From contig BSQZ01000011.1 in the NCBI GenBank assembly GCA_033239005.1, positions 10,053,001-10,117,000 of the forward strand: DNA of 64,000 bases, written 5' to 3'. The first letter of the stretch is position 1. Each line of letters opens with the position of its first letter. This DNA comes from Lamellibrachia satsuma (Eukaryota > Annelida > Polychaeta > Sabellida > Siboglinidae). The notes beneath the pieces were generated by a model. It worked only from the letters and a program-made list of their open reading frames with translations, had not been told where the DNA came from and ran no database searches. Positions 1 through 12,860 of the stretch are shown piece after piece. Position numbers and translations under genes: made by a program.

Positions 1-105
1 GTAAGTTTTATGACAATCATCGATACAGCGAATGATTTCTTCTATGGTTGGCGGCTCCTTTGTAGCTAACGCGCCAAATAGAGACAAGACGATCAACAGT
101 GTCAT
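1..105 (-). CDS. Cys-rich secreted peptide, copy A, coding exon 3 (cut by window edge)
   Basis: The exon reads leftwards from an ATG at 105 and runs off the window after 35 codons. It starts directly after a splice acceptor (TTTCTTTATATAG then ATG). The first residues, MTLLIVLSLFGALA, are hydrophobic and end in an A-x-A signal-peptidase-type site. An acidic stretch TKEPPTIEEIIR and the first two cysteines (RCIDDC) follow. The same exon, with the same acceptor, is complete in copies B, C and D. Predicted role: a secreted peptide with a disulfide core; no function is recognised. The predicted partner exons are 2908-2964 and about 4266-4332. Confidence 0.75.
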   Translation of the reverse strand, partial: MTLLIVLSLFGALATKEPPTIEEIIRCIDDCHKTY

Positions 106-343
106 CTATATAAAGAAACAGAAAATATACCTGACATGCAATGCAATATATGGCATCAATAAATAGTACAGATTGATATTCAGTGTGTTTGTTTAATGTA
201 CTGGTGCCACGTGGCCTCCTGGCTTAGATTGTAACGTAATGGTCGTGTGAGAATAACAATTATTACAAACATCCTTTTTTCTGCATCAAATCAACATATT
301 TCAAAATAGTCCGGTTGGACATGGAATGTTTCAACATACTAAA

Positions 344-509
<166 letters not shown>

Positions 510-2185
510 ATGTAGTTATGTAGTTGTGTATGTAGGTAGGTAGGTAGGTAGGTGGGTAGGTGGGTAGGTAAGTATTTCGGAGAATGGGTGTATTAGGTCC
601 AAGTATCCCTTGAAGAATATAAAAGGTTGAACCCTGACCTTTTATGTTGGCTTTTCATATGAATCGTCTTACTCCTTTAGGGTAAATGGTAACCCCGTTA
701 TTTAACGTCCAAGCTGTTATTGTCTAATGCAACACTAAGAACTGAAATGTTCAAAGCTAACCCTTGCCTACTTTATTTTACGTTATAGCACCAGCATTAT
801 TGACCAGCATGACACACGACGATGTGGACTAGACAAAGGTTTGCCACACGGGGTAGCATTCCTTTATCTAGACAAGTAGAGAACTTTACATGCAACCCGA
901 TTACGTGAATTCTTAGTTTTATTAGTGTTTTGCTGTTTTGTGAGACATTGGACATCAGGGAGAACAGAATGAGTTGAGGTATAGGTGGGCAAGAATGATG
1001 ACTGACAAGAACGATGTATTGTATTATAAAAACCCTGTTGATCAACGAGCACAGCTTCGTCCACCGAATCACTGATCCGATGTCCCGAAAAGGAAGTGGC
1101 AGAACAGTACGACCGCATCGAGGTGGGGGGTCGAGGGAACGAGGGTGTCGGGAGTCTACTGGTAAAAATTCAGAAAATGTCATCAATCATCAAGTATCAT
1201 AAGCAGATTAATGGTAATTTGTGCATTTTTATAATGCTTATTTCTCTCATTCAGCCGTCGACAGATTTACACAACTCTGGGCAAATCGGTTACCCTGTTC
1301 CATTAATCTGAAGGAAACACTCTGATCCAAATAAGAAGTCATTGTGTTCTATGGGACTTTGAGTAGTTCTAAAATGTCTGTGTCCGGGCGGTGAAAATCT
1401 GGGTTTCATACAGAAGTTCCTGATATACAGGCATATTGTCAGTATTCTCCATGGAGAATAGTAGTGCATCTGGCGGAACTGATATCTTAAAATATAAAAT
1501 ATGTAGTGTTTTTACATATGAATCACATGTTATTGATAATGGGGCCAGCCAGTCTGTATGATTCACTGTGGCAATATTATATAACCGGTCGTCCTGGATG
1601 CATTCGCGGTTGATGCCTTTTAGCTTTAGCTTTGTGGATCTTGGGTAGTAAATATATTAGACGTGGTCTTTGGTTTAACCGGTTATCCAAATATTCCCTT
1701 TGTTTCTTTGAGATGTAGCATGTTTTATAGCGGAGATGCGGATCGCAGCCTGTGGATACACCAGTTTATACAACCTTGGTATAATGTTTCTTGTTCTCTT
1801 GCTGACTATTCGCCTGTGCTATATAATAACAGTCGCCAAGCCTTTATCAGCAGGTGCAATTATGGTAGCTAGATTGTTCCTAAGTGCAGATATCTCCGAC
1901 AAGTGTAAATCTTATTAGGTACTTGCGATGTTCCGATGTTGATTAGTTACCGAGCATTTATCTTTTAGTTGTTCTAATTTAGAATTAATATCCTCATTAA
2001 CAGGAGGCGGATTCCAATTAATTTTGCTGTAAAGTTCTCTTTTGATTTAGAAGATTTTGTCCATTGGAAAATATGTTTGGTGAATATCTTAATTGAAGCT
2101 TGTACATATTCTTCATCATTAGTCTGTGGTGTTGGTATAAACTTCAATTTAACTTCCGTATGTGTTTCTGGTAATACAATTGCGT

Positions 2186-2800
<615 letters not shown>

Positions 2801-2907
2801 TAATGTATGCATATTTCATTCGCTTTCACAACAGAGCTTATAATGTAGAAAAACAGTATTAAAATACGAACACACTGTCGCACGCTCGTTCAATCTATTG
2901 CACTCAC

Positions 2908-2964
2908 CAAAGACGACATGGTATAAACTACCACACCACTCCAACCCTCAGTTACACAGTCCGG
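2908..2964 (-). CDS. Peptide gene copy A, exon 2 (start-codon exon)
   Basis: On the minus strand the acceptor TTTGCAG is followed by about 45 nt of leader, then ATG TCG TCT TTG and the donor GTGAGTG. The coding part is 2908-2919 (M-S-S-L), phase 0. Joined to exon 3 it puts four residues ahead of the hydrophobic core and gives a signal peptide of more usual length. The exon, acceptor and donor are present in copies B, C and D. Coding assignment is inferred: translation could instead start at the ATG of exon 3. Confidence 0.6.
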
Positions 2965-4265
2965 CTGCAAACATCCACACATATACTGAGTTGATGACAG
3001 CATAAATCTTGTTTCATTTTCTCGTCTGTTTTTGCGAATCTTCCTAATGACTGTTGACACCCAAAGCCTTTGTACTTAATAAAATGCAGACAGATTTTAT
3101 TTGATTACCCCAGCCAGTTGGAATGTAATTTCCAATCACTGCATTCGTTGAAGGAAAGTGTTCTCGCTAATTTTCTCATGAGAGGAAAGTCTTCTCGCTA
3201 ATTTTCTCATGAGAGGATATCAGTACTTCTGCTGTTTTTGCATGGTGAACAGCCGAACAAACATTCGAAATCCAACTTTCTGGATGCAAGATGAAACAAA
3301 GAAATAGCCTATAATAATTTTACATCACTAGACACTAGGGGATTAAGATGATGGACAAATGAAGATACTTAATACATTGCATGGTTCAATATATTTGAGG
3401 CATATATTATATTCAAACATAAAGAAGGTAAAAAAAACAGAGGATAAGAAGAAGCGTTAGTACAAATAAATAATGTCACAAACAACGACACATCCACGGA
3501 ATAAAGTGTGTAAAGCTGGCAACATGAGTTTTTAAACACATAACATATCTAGCAAGGGCGTTCACTCACATATGAAGCATTCTCAATAGCTTCTTCGTTT
3601 ATACGTGGCCTTCAGTGACTATTTAGGTAGCGATTTAGCTCATTCTTGGTAAACCTTCATATTTAACCGCTCGCCAAGACGAAGAGTGACCACTGATGAG
3701 TAGAATACACAGAGTCGATGCAAGCGATGTTCTTGTGTTGTTGAAATGGTAAGTTAAAAAACAAAACTTGTTTCGCATATAAAACCCGTTTGGATGCCTC
3801 AAATCAAAACATAAAATGCCAAATAAATGGAATGATAGGCAACTTACATGTTCAGGATGAACAATTATTGGGTACAAATCCGATTCAATTTTTTTTGGCA
3901 CACCACAACACGCCCTTGACTGGTTGTGCCGTACGCACTCTTGTCCGATATATTATTGACCAAAGCCATTAACTTAGCAATGTCATTTTACAAGACTCAC
4001 TAGTGGTTCTGTTGAACAACATCTATCGTATATTCTACGTGACGTTCGTGTAAAACTTGGCTACGTAAGCATTACAAATGGAGATTCGGGAAAATGCAGT
4101 AGCGTGTGAGCAGATGTGGTTGTATGGAAAACAACGCGCACTTCCACAACAAACGTCAAACTGTTCTGTTCAACGTATGTATGCGTGCAGATTAAAGGTA
4201 AAACATAACGTGAATGTTTAATTGAGTATTAAGTTAATTTACCATAATAATACCATCGAACTTAC
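2965..4265 (-). other. Intron 1 of peptide gene copy A
   Basis: This non-coding interval is between the proposed exons 1 and 2 and is nearly identical to 26250-27565 of copy B. Copy A has a tandem duplication of about 30 bp at 3145-3216 (a unit containing TTCTCGCTAATTTTCTCATG), present once in copy B near 26450. No supported coding sequence. Confidence 0.55.
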
Positions 4266-4366
4266 CTCGTAGGCAACAGCTGACTTCGTCACTCACGACT
4301 GCTTGGTGGTGCAACTTTACATCAAGTGATTATTCAATGGTCATTAAGTTGTCTTGCTTATATATG
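4266..4366 (-). promoter_or_regulatory. Promoter (TATA) and non-coding exon 1 of peptide gene copy A
   Basis: The minus strand shows CATATATAAG (4357-4366), a TATA-like element, then about 90 nt downstream a strong donor CTACGAG|GTAAGT (exon end 4266). The predicted start site is about 25-30 nt below the TATA element, near 4330. The block is conserved in copy B (27566-27688). The exon part is conserved at 47590 and 56778, and more weakly at 16395 and 60226. No start codon in it is needed by the model. Confidence 0.5.
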
Positions 4367-4636
4367 TCTATATATATAACTCTTAGGAGATCATGTCAAG
4401 AACAAACAAATATTAAAACCCAAGGTCATACGTACGTCCTGGTTCTCGCAGCCAAAATAACTGTAGGCTCTAAAATTATCAAAAAAAAAACGTCAAACCC
4501 ATTCATTCAGGGTTCCGTTGCTAATCGGCTGTGAATTATTTAACAAGATTTAACAAGATTTGCCATCCAAGCCAAAGGCCCAGATGGCAAGTGGACAAGG
4601 AAGCCATTGGCTTATCGAGAGTCCAACAATGTTCAC

Positions 4637-7505
4637 CTACTTATAACCCGCCCTCCTGATATATGTGTCAACCTTGTTTTTAAACATATTCACGCTGCTA
4701 GCAGTTACACAATCTGTAGACAATTTGTTCCATTCATTTATTGTCCTCTGTGAGAACGAGTGCTTCCTGATGTCCAATCTACATTGATCCTTTACTAATT
4801 TTACCTCATATCCTCTAGTTCTGCTATCCTTCTTGAGTGAGAAAAACATTTCTATCAATATTTTCATACCCATTCAATATCTTAAAAACTTCAATCTGAT
4901 CTCCTCTTAACCTCCTTGTCTCTAGAGTTGTTAAACCACATTCTTTCAGGCGTTCTTCATAACTAAGGTCTCTAAGTTCTGGAATCATTTTAGTTGCTCT
5001 CCTTTGTATGCGTTCAAGCGTATCTATATCCTTCTTACGATATGGTCTCCATTCTTGTATACAGTATTCTAAATGAGGTCTAACTATTGCTTTATAAAGA
5101 GGTATAATTAACTTTTTTCCCTTGTATGTTATGTTTCTTCTAATCAATCCAAGAATTTGATTACCCTTTGAAGCTGCAATACCACACTGCTCTGAAACTT
5201 TCATATTAGCGCTTATTGTAACTCCTAAGTCCTTTTCTTTTACAGTAGTACCCAGAACAGTATCTCCCATTTTACAGTTTACATTCAAGTTCCCATGTCC
5301 TGTATGTAGGCATTTACATTTCCCAAAATTGAACAGCATCTGCCATTTCTCAGACCATTTCACTAATCTGTCTAGATCGTTTGTAAATGTTGTTTATCAC
5401 CATCAGTATTAACCTTTCTAAACAGTTTTGTGTCATCCGCAAATATCAGTACATTACTTGTTATACTGTCGTCCAAGTCATTGATATAAATTAAGAATAA
5501 TATAGGTCCTAATACTGATCCTTGAGGTACCCCACTCAAAACCGATTTCCAATTTGAAACTTCTCCATCTACTACAACTCGTTGTCTTCTGTCAGTCAGC
5601 CATTTTTCTATCCAGTCAGTTATGCTATCCCCGATACCATGGGCTTTTAATTTAAGTAGTAATCTTTGATGTGGCACTTTGTCAAAAGCTTTCTGAAAAT
5701 CTAAGTAGATAATATCTACTGGCGATCCCACGTCTATCCATTTAGTGATTTCTTCCAAAAAACATAACATATTTGTTAAGCATGACCTCGCTTTAAGGAA
5801 TCCATGTTGAGATGAATTTAATAATTTATGCTTAACGAGGAAGTCCACCATATGGTCTTTAATTAACCTTTCTAATAATTTACAAATCACTGACGTTAAA
5901 CTCACTGGTCTGTAATTCTCTGACTTATTTCTCGAACCCTTTTTAAATAATGGTATGATATTTGCTTCTGTCCATTCAAACGGAACAACTCCCTCTTTTA
6001 ATGACAAGTTGAATACTCTTGCAAGTGGTATACTGATTTGATCTACTGTTTCCATTAGTAATTTTGGAGGAATCCCATCCACTCCCGGTGATTTGTTATC
6101 CTTCATTGCCTTTATTTTCTTAGCTACCAATTCTGGAGTTACAACTAACGGTCCTAAATATTCAGATTTAGCCCCCTGAAATTTAGCATCAGCAACTGGT
6201 AATGAACTAATATCTTCTTTGGTAAACACTGAACTGAAGTAACCATTTAGGTCTTCCGCCATTAAAAACCCCTGTGATATTATATTTCCAGCACTGTCTT
6301 CTAGAGGTCCAACCTTGTCTTGTACGTTTTGTTTACTCCTGACATATGCATAAAAACTCTTGCTGTCATTCTTTATGTTGCATGCCAGTTTTTGCTCATA
6401 GCTTCTTTTAGATTGTCTGATTTCAGTTGTAGCTGCATTAAGTGCCTCTTTGTATTTTGCATAGTCTTCTTCCTTTCTGGTACGCCTATAAACCCTCCAC
6501 ATAGTTTGTTTAGCATTATTTTTCTAATAGCCTCTTTTGACAAGTGTTTCTTTCTACACCGTTTTCCTTGTTTTCGGAAGGGAACAAATTTATCGATGAT
6601 ACTCTCAATTTCATATTTTAGAATATTCCAACATTCAATTGCGGTCTTATTCATCAGCATGTTATTCCAATCTAGCTGTGCTAAGTATTTTCTCATATCT
6701 TTGTAGTTACCTTTGTGGAAGTTTCTCTTGTACGTTTTCTTATTTTTACTTTCTGATTTTACATTGATGTCAAAATGTATTTGATTATGGTCACTATTAC
6801 CCAATGGTTCAAATATTTTTACATTGTCCACTAATTCTTTTTGTGATGACGAAACTATATCTAATACATTTTCTTCCCTGGTTGGTTCTAGTACGTGCTG
6901 AGTAAGAAAGCTATCCTGGATTAAACATAGAAATTGTTGATCCTCAATCCCTGTGCTCTCTAGAGAATTCCATTGTATGTGTCCATGGTTAAAATATCCC
7001 ATTATGATACATTCCCCTTTACTAACTTCCTTTATAGCGCTTTTTTATTTTTGTGTTGTCCTCTTCGTTTATGTTTGGACTTCGGTAAACTAATCCAATA
7101 GTTAATTTTGAATTTCCTGAAACAATTTTGCACCAAACAGCTTCATCGCAATCTGCTTCCCTTTCTAGTTTTATTTCATAAGCCTGAATAGATTCTTTAA
7201 CATAACTCCCCCGCCCCTTCTTCCTATTCGATCTTTCCTAAACATTACGTATCCTGTCAGTCCTGCATCAGTTCAGCATCTGTTATATCTATGTTGGCCC
7301 ATGATTCAGTTATACCAATTATGTGAGGGTCAATATCTTCTACCATAATGTTTAATTCGTTTTTCTTATTTACTATGCTCCTTGCATTTAAACATACGCA
7401 TCTATAACCTTTTTCACAGATGTTTTTCGGATGATTTGATATTGGTTTATCTGTGCTAGTGGCCTCTTGTTCTACTTGAGACACCTCTAGGTAACCCCCC
7501 TGCAC
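4637..7505 (-). pseudogene. CR1 ORF2 (AP endonuclease + reverse transcriptase), frameshifted
   Basis: In order: endonuclease N-terminus (LNARSIVNKKNEL, GITESW) at 7505-7257; endonuclease C-terminus and linker at 7002-6373; reverse transcriptase at 6502-5372 with LDFQKAFDKVPH, VPQGSVLGP and the catalytic FADD; thumb and C-terminal region at 5363-4637. At least four frame changes separate the parts. The endonuclease GDFN motif reads GYFN (Asp to Tyr) near 7000, which should abolish activity. The element is dead, but the FADD box is intact. Confidence 0.88.
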
Positions 7506-7507
7506 TT

Positions 7508-8208
7508 CTAGTTTAAAGAATGTTTACTTCCAAAAATATTTGTCATTGTACCCAAGTCGCTATCTACTGCTGCTGAAAGTTTGTCCGCGAATACTGCCGC
7601 CCCCTTTCCACTTAAATGAAGCCCATCCTTCATGTACATATCTGCCCTCCCAACAAAACTTCCCCATAAATCCACAAATCCAACTTCCTCTTCCCTACAC
7701 AACCTCTGGACTAACATGTTAATTGCCATCCCCCGACAATTTCGATATTTGTGACCCCTCCTGCCCATTACAGGTAAAATCCCTGAGAGTATTACCTGCT
7801 CAACCCGCGTCTGGTTTAGTGTTCTGACCAACTGCCTATATTTCCTAACTATGGCAGTTGTACCCTCCCTCTCTACGTTATTTGTCCCTACGTGTACTAA
7901 AACAGATCCACCCTTACCCGAGCCTACGATGTTTTTTACCCTCTCAGTTATCGCCTCTATTTTGGCTCCAGGCAAGCAGACCACCACATCGTCTCCCTTG
8001 TTTAGAACTCTGTCGGTCTTCCTAACTATCGAATCCCCCACAAACACCCTCTCTCTCTTCCTCACCCCCTCTATCACTGCTGCAGAATAACTCTTCCTTT
8101 CGATCCCATCCATCACATTCTGTCCTGACCCCTTCCCTCCTGTCTCCCCCACTTCCCACTCCTTGCTCTTGTCTCTCCCACTCCCCTCTCCTTCACTCCG
8201 GTTGTTTT
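7508..8208 (-). CDS. CR1 ORF1 with SGNH/GDSL esterase domain (N-terminally truncated)
   Basis: The frame is open from the element's right junction to a TAG at 7508-7510. Esterase blocks are visible: VFVGDSIVRK (GDS nucleophile motif), VLVHVGTNNV (GTNN block) and YMKDGLHLSGKG (DGLHLS block supplying Asp and His). An esterase-like domain in ORF1 is known in the CR1 clade and is thought to act in membrane association or retrotransposition. All three blocks look intact, unlike ORF2. The first in-frame ATG is internal and the true N-terminus is missing. ORF2 follows immediately in another frame. Confidence 0.85.
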
Positions 8209-8210
8209 CC

Positions 8211-8435
8211 CAGTTTTTGGCACGTTTCAGTTCATATTATTCTTCAAAGTGTCCATGTCCTATTTGTATGCAATTACATTTCCCACAATTGAATAACATT
8301 TGCCATTTTCAAGACTACTTGACCAATTTGTAAAGTTTTTTATTTCCTTTTTCTCTTTTAAGCGTTCTGAATAATATTTGAATTAACTGCGAATGTCAGT
8401 TCGTGCTTGATGCATTATCTTCCAAATCACACGCA
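8211..8435 (-). mobile_element. Old CR1 fragment
   Basis: Short minus-strand relic resembling the CR1 thumb region (TTTCCCACAATTGAATAACA and neighbours). It is shared with copy B (27860-28077), so it predates the A/B duplication. Confidence 0.6.
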
Positions 8436-8590
<155 letters not shown>

Positions 8591-8639
8591 GAAATCAACA
8601 GTGTGGTCTCTAATTAACACTAGCAACAATTTGCAACAA

Positions 8640-9060
8640 CAACAACTTTTTTCGATACCTTTTTAGATAACGTTTGCCTTTGAATGGTGCTCGAGGTCTG
8701 TGTACTGTGATATTGGGGGAAATGCAGTTGCTGGCCTGGTACTGGAGATATCTGAACAACTGGTCAAACAGTTTCCAAGAAAGGACAGCTTCGTGAAGAC
8801 TGGAGAGATTGAATCCTTGCACCTGCCGTCCGCTGCAGCCAAGGTTGTATTGGGTCAGACCACAACGATAGTGTTGGTGGAGCAAGTAGACGGTACCTTT
8901 CCACATAACGTGTTTTTATTGGCTTGCTGGGTGAAAACTGGAGGGATTGAATCCTTGCACCAAGTTCAACATATCTCTTGGGCCGATAGTTTTTACATCG
9001 CGACACTGCAACGTCCAGTTCTCCGTTCTCCGTTCTCTCGTGGGCCGATAGTTATCTCCA
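8640..9060 (+). mobile_element. Composite fossil: CR1 scrap followed by Ty3/gypsy-like pol leader
   Basis: The first 50 bp are CR1-like (TTTAGATAACGTTTGCCTTT). The rest is homologous to 28390-28700 and 19690-19920, which lead into recognisable Ty3/gypsy reverse-transcriptase fragments. The frame contains VLVEQVDGTFPH. It is heavily decayed; the gypsy label rests mainly on position relative to better copies. Confidence 0.45.
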
Positions 9061-9079
9061 CTGACGTCAGCGTTTATAC

Positions 9080-10443
9080 TTTTTCTTAAGCAGTTTTGCT
9101 GGTATCCCATCAACTCCAGATGATCCACTATCTTTCGTCTTCTTCATTTTCTTTGCTGTTATTTCAGGAGTTACAATTGATAGCCCTATATGTTTTGATT
9201 TATCACCATCAAATTAATAACTGGAACTGGTAGAGAACATATATATTATCTGCCAAACACTGAGACCCATCTGATAATACATTTGTAACGTCGGTGATGC
9301 AACACGGAGAAGACACGTGAAAGAAGGGATCTGGAGAAAAAACATGAAAACAAGAAGAAAAAAAACAGCCGCAGCTATCAACCGAGACGAGTTGAACTAT
9401 AAACTTTTGCAGGTAACTAAAATGTTTGGATGTGTTAGAGAGAACGGTATCATCATTAAAATGAACTATCTTGAAAAATGTTCTACAATTTGTGTCCAAT
9501 ATTGTTTTCCAGACCAACAGTATCACGAACTTCCTGTTTACCAGCCAACGTTTGCTCAACGTTTATTTTGACTTTTGTAAATTCAGTTGTCATTACAGTG
9601 CTTCTTTGTAGTTTGTATATTTTTTTACATTTCCATAATATTTATAAATCCTTCATCTAATTTGCCTCTGCGCCATTTTTCTAACAGCCTCTTTTGACAA
9701 GTATTTCTTCCTGGACCATTTCCTTTTTTCAGTAATAAAATCTCTCAATAATGCCCTTTATTTCATATGCTAAATAGCATTCTGTAAAGTTGCTAAATAT
9801 GTTTTCATCTCTTGGAAAAAAAATAACCCATTTTATCAAGTCTTTTAAAAAAATAGGAGCTAATAGTCAATACAGTGGCTGAAAAGAAGATTTGTAAAGA
9901 TTTGTTTTCGCGGGGTGATCAATATTTTTAAGGGACCCCCAAATAGTCAGTGGTCATCATGAAAATGGTATACCTCCATTATATCGTTTTAAGTTTTAAA
10001 TCTAATTGATGTACTTATCAACGATGGCCGACATTTCCTCCCTCTCAGCACTGTTAGTATGCACAAGATTAGAGCTACAACCCATGAACTTCCCTCTATT
10101 TATACAACTTCCTCTATGTTTGCCCCTGGTAGACATGCTGTGATGTCCTGTCATTTGTTTAACTTGTACCATCTAATTAAATCTCTCACGAATACCCGAG
10201 CCTTCCGCTCTCATTGAACGCATTTCTCTTCTTCCCTTATGACCCTACCTCTGAGTAGCTCTTCTTTTCCTTCATTTGCAATCCCTCTCCACTCACCCAT
10301 TTACCATTCTTTTGCTGCACACTCTGCCTCCTTCCATCTTTCTTCTCGTGATTCCGCGCATTTTGACTCCCAATCTTATCAACGGTCTCCCTGGTATATC
10401 TCTCCTTACATCCTTGCTGTCTGCTAAGTGTGCCCTTGTACAA
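9080..10443 (-). mobile_element. CR1 5' portion, inverted relative to its 3' end
   Basis: On the minus strand the order is ORF1-like sequence (KKSYSEVG at about 10240-10260), then the start of the RT region (near 9690-9720, matching 6520-6570), then an RT segment resembling SIVTPEIT..KMKK..D..SSGVDGIPAKLL at 9080-9230. It is strongly decayed. It abuts a plus-strand CR1 3' end at 10444, a layout expected from 5' inversion during insertion. Confidence 0.55.
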
Positions 10444-10870
10444 AGCGATAGTTAGGCCTCATTTGGACTACTGTATACAAGCATGGATGCCACGTCGTAA
10501 GGACATATATAAGCTAGAAAGAATACTAAATATTCTGTGGTTTGACAACACTATAGACCAGGGGACCAACAGAGGAGACCAAATATAATTTTTTTAACTA
10601 GAGAACGGTCATGAGGATATTGATAGGAATATGTTCTTCAAACTTAAAGAAGGCAGTAGAACCAGAGGACGCAAAACAGCATGAGTTAAGGAACAGTGTA
10701 GGTACTCATTCAAAAGATTGTGTTAATGCTAGTAATGTGAATATGTTTAAATGTTTATATTATGTTTAAAAAATAAAATTGACAGATATCTGAAAAAGGT
10801 GGATGAAAGAAATTGTTGGACTCTCGATAAGCCAATGGCTTCCTTGTCCACTTGCCACCGGAATTTTTTA
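10444..10870 (+). mobile_element. CR1 3' end fragment
   Basis: Plus-strand match to the CR1 C-terminal region: [16 protein letters not shown], then a KEGSRTRGRK-like stretch, then the 3' UTR signature (GATAAGCCAATGGCTTCC). The RT catalytic region is missing between this piece and the inverted piece to its left. Confidence 0.75.
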
Positions 10871-10910
10871 AACCTTGTCTCCTTGACTAGCGGACCACCA
10901 AGAAACTGCA

Positions 10911-12580
10911 CGCTCGTCGATTACGTTACACCAGCCCAGACGATATTTATTCCCATCCTATAATAACGTTGTGTAACATTTTTATAATTAATACATGTTT
11001 AGAATTACGGAATGCTGTAACTCTCGTGTTGATATCCCTGAATGTGACCTGTGAAGATTAAAAATAACATTAAATACAGGAGCAACTGAGCTGGAAACAG
11101 CAGCAACGACAGGACCGGCACTCGTGTTGCTGGGTATCATACACGGCGCAGTCCATCAGTTCAGCCCGCCTGATGCCTACCAATCAACCCCCTGTGCTCA
11201 TTTAAACGCCTTAAGAAACCATAACCCTACTAACCAGTACTTTGTATAATAAAGTTTAGTCACTTAATTAAGGAACACTGAGTAATGACACATATTTACC
11301 TGTACATAGCATATTATAAAGCAGCAGTGTTTTGTGTTTACTTACAGGGCTTTTGATCGTTCACTGCATGTGAATTAAAATAACATATTTTATCTATATA
11401 AAACAAAAGAAACGTGTAGACAATATTTGTTTTGTTTTTCGTGTTTCTCATATGGTCATCCATAAGTCAACAAAAGTTAATTGTTAACCTAACTAGTCAA
11501 CTTTACAAATTAATTAGACTTAACTAGTTATCTGTCAAAATATACGGTAATTAACTTAGTAAAAACACATAGATTAACTTAATTGAATTAGTCATTCTCG
11601 TAGTCTAATCGCCCCGTGCCTACTAATGACATGTCAAACAGTGTTCCAACGACCGTTGCAAGACACCTCGGTGTTCAGCACCTTTGTTCCGGACGCAATA
11701 AAATTAACTATTGTTCAAAGATTGCGTGGGGAACAAAGTCATGAATATACGTCAAGGAAATAAAATATAAAGACTATTTATAGCAAATGACAGTATCTGT
11801 CCGCAAAACAAACTATTTACCGTAGTTGTTGCCACTGCAGCATGGACGGTATATTTAGACTACCTTTGTCCCAGGGTGATTTAGTCATGAGTGGCACCAA
11901 TCGCAACAAATAAGTAGTCATGTTATGCAGGGAATGTATCACGTGTGGTTTTAATGTCCCATGTATAGTCCCGATGCGTATTTCAACGATTATGCAACTA
12001 GTGTGTATGCTTACTTAACGCAGTCGTTTTAATTCATCAAATTAACTGCATTACCGCCCGTAAGTAAGTGATTGGACATTTTGAATTCCGTCACATTTGC
12101 CTGACGCGAAGGACATTTATTCATTCTTACACTAGAATTTATTTTACAGAAGAAGGTTAATAGTTATGACAGTTATTGAATGATAACTCAACTTCTCTAA
12201 ATGCGCGCTCTTAGACTGTCAAGTGTCTAAGAGCGCGCACGAGCCAGTTTAAAAGCACGCACATTTTATATAATCTGCAAAGCATACCACAAATTGTTGC
12301 AATGCTGCAAACTAATTCTGATATGTCGTAGTGCTGCTAACTAGTACTAATTCCTGAAACATGCCGTCCATGCGTATAGTTTTACGTTCTATTGGAAACA
12401 CGAAAAACAAAAGCAAAATGGTAACATAAAAAACACAATGTGTTTCGCATAAAAAACCCGCTTGGATGCCTCAAATTAAAACATAAAATGCCAATTAAGT
12501 TGAATTCTAGGCAACTTAAATGTTCAGGATGTACACTTATTGGGTACTAATTCGATCCAACAGTTCTATTATTGCACAAC
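10911..12580. other. X module, left part: paralogous non-coding block
   Basis: 10911-12060 matches 42975-44060, and 12090-12580 matches 46916-47400. In the second unit these two parts are separated by other sequence. There is no supported gene. It contains a perfect inverted repeat at 12203-12238, listed separately. Confidence 0.55.
12203..12238. repeat. 14-bp inverted repeat (hairpin), 8-nt loop
   Basis: GCGCGCTCTTAGAC, an 8-nt spacer, then its exact reverse complement. The paralogue at 47034-47067 keeps the fold, with one C to T change that still allows a G-U pair in RNA. Confidence 0.8.
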
Positions 12581-12584
12581 ACAA

Positions 12585-12812
12585 TAACGGGGATCTGGAG
12601 TTACCGAAATATGTAGAGGAGAAAGTGGAAGATATTGTAGATATAGAAAGGGGTGACGAAGAGGAATGGACCCGATAATAGCAGTGGGGGAAGTTGGAGT
12701 CAACTGGACAAAGAGGCTGTTAAATATATGTATGCGTCATGATAAGGTTCCGACAGAGTAGCGGACAGGGTTAACTCTCCCAATATGGAAACGAAAGGGA
12801 GATGTGGAAGAC
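12585..12812 (+). mobile_element. LINE reverse-transcriptase leader fragment (RTE-like)
   Basis: Plus-strand frame GDLELPKYVEEKVEDIV, followed by a region equivalent to the KRKGDVE stretch of the longer copy at 44185-44960. It is truncated exactly where the exon-2-like relic starts at about 12814. Confidence 0.45.
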
Positions 12813-12813
12813 C

Positions 12814-12860
12814 CAAAGATGATATGGTCAAAACTTCCACACAACGCCAACCCGTCCATC
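12814..12860 (-). pseudogene. Exon-2-like relic of the peptide gene (X module 1)
   Basis: Minus-strand sequence ATATCATCTTTG at 12814-12825 aligns with exon 2. The start codon is ATA instead of ATG, and the donor after TTTG reads GGTCTT instead of GTGAGT. The leader (GGTTGGCGTTGTGTGGAAG) is still recognisable. Non-functional. Confidence 0.6.

Larger units (their letters stand above)
4537..8210 (-). mobile_element. CR1-type LINE, nearly full length, 5' truncated
   Basis: A minus-strand non-LTR element with ORF1 (esterase) at the right, ORF2 (endonuclease and reverse transcriptase) to its left, and a 3' tail of 10-bp repeats (AAATCTTGTT units) at 4537-4560. Copy B carries the empty site: the sequence before 4536 and after 8211 is contiguous there at about 27857. 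ORF1 stays open into the right junction, so the element is 5' truncated. No clear target duplication. It inserted after the A/B unit duplication or was absent from the B lineage. Confidence 0.92.

Noticed and set aside
797..1186. 129-codon minus-strand frame
   Set aside because: The region recurs in copies C and D but the frames differ and are broken; it reads as intron sequence.
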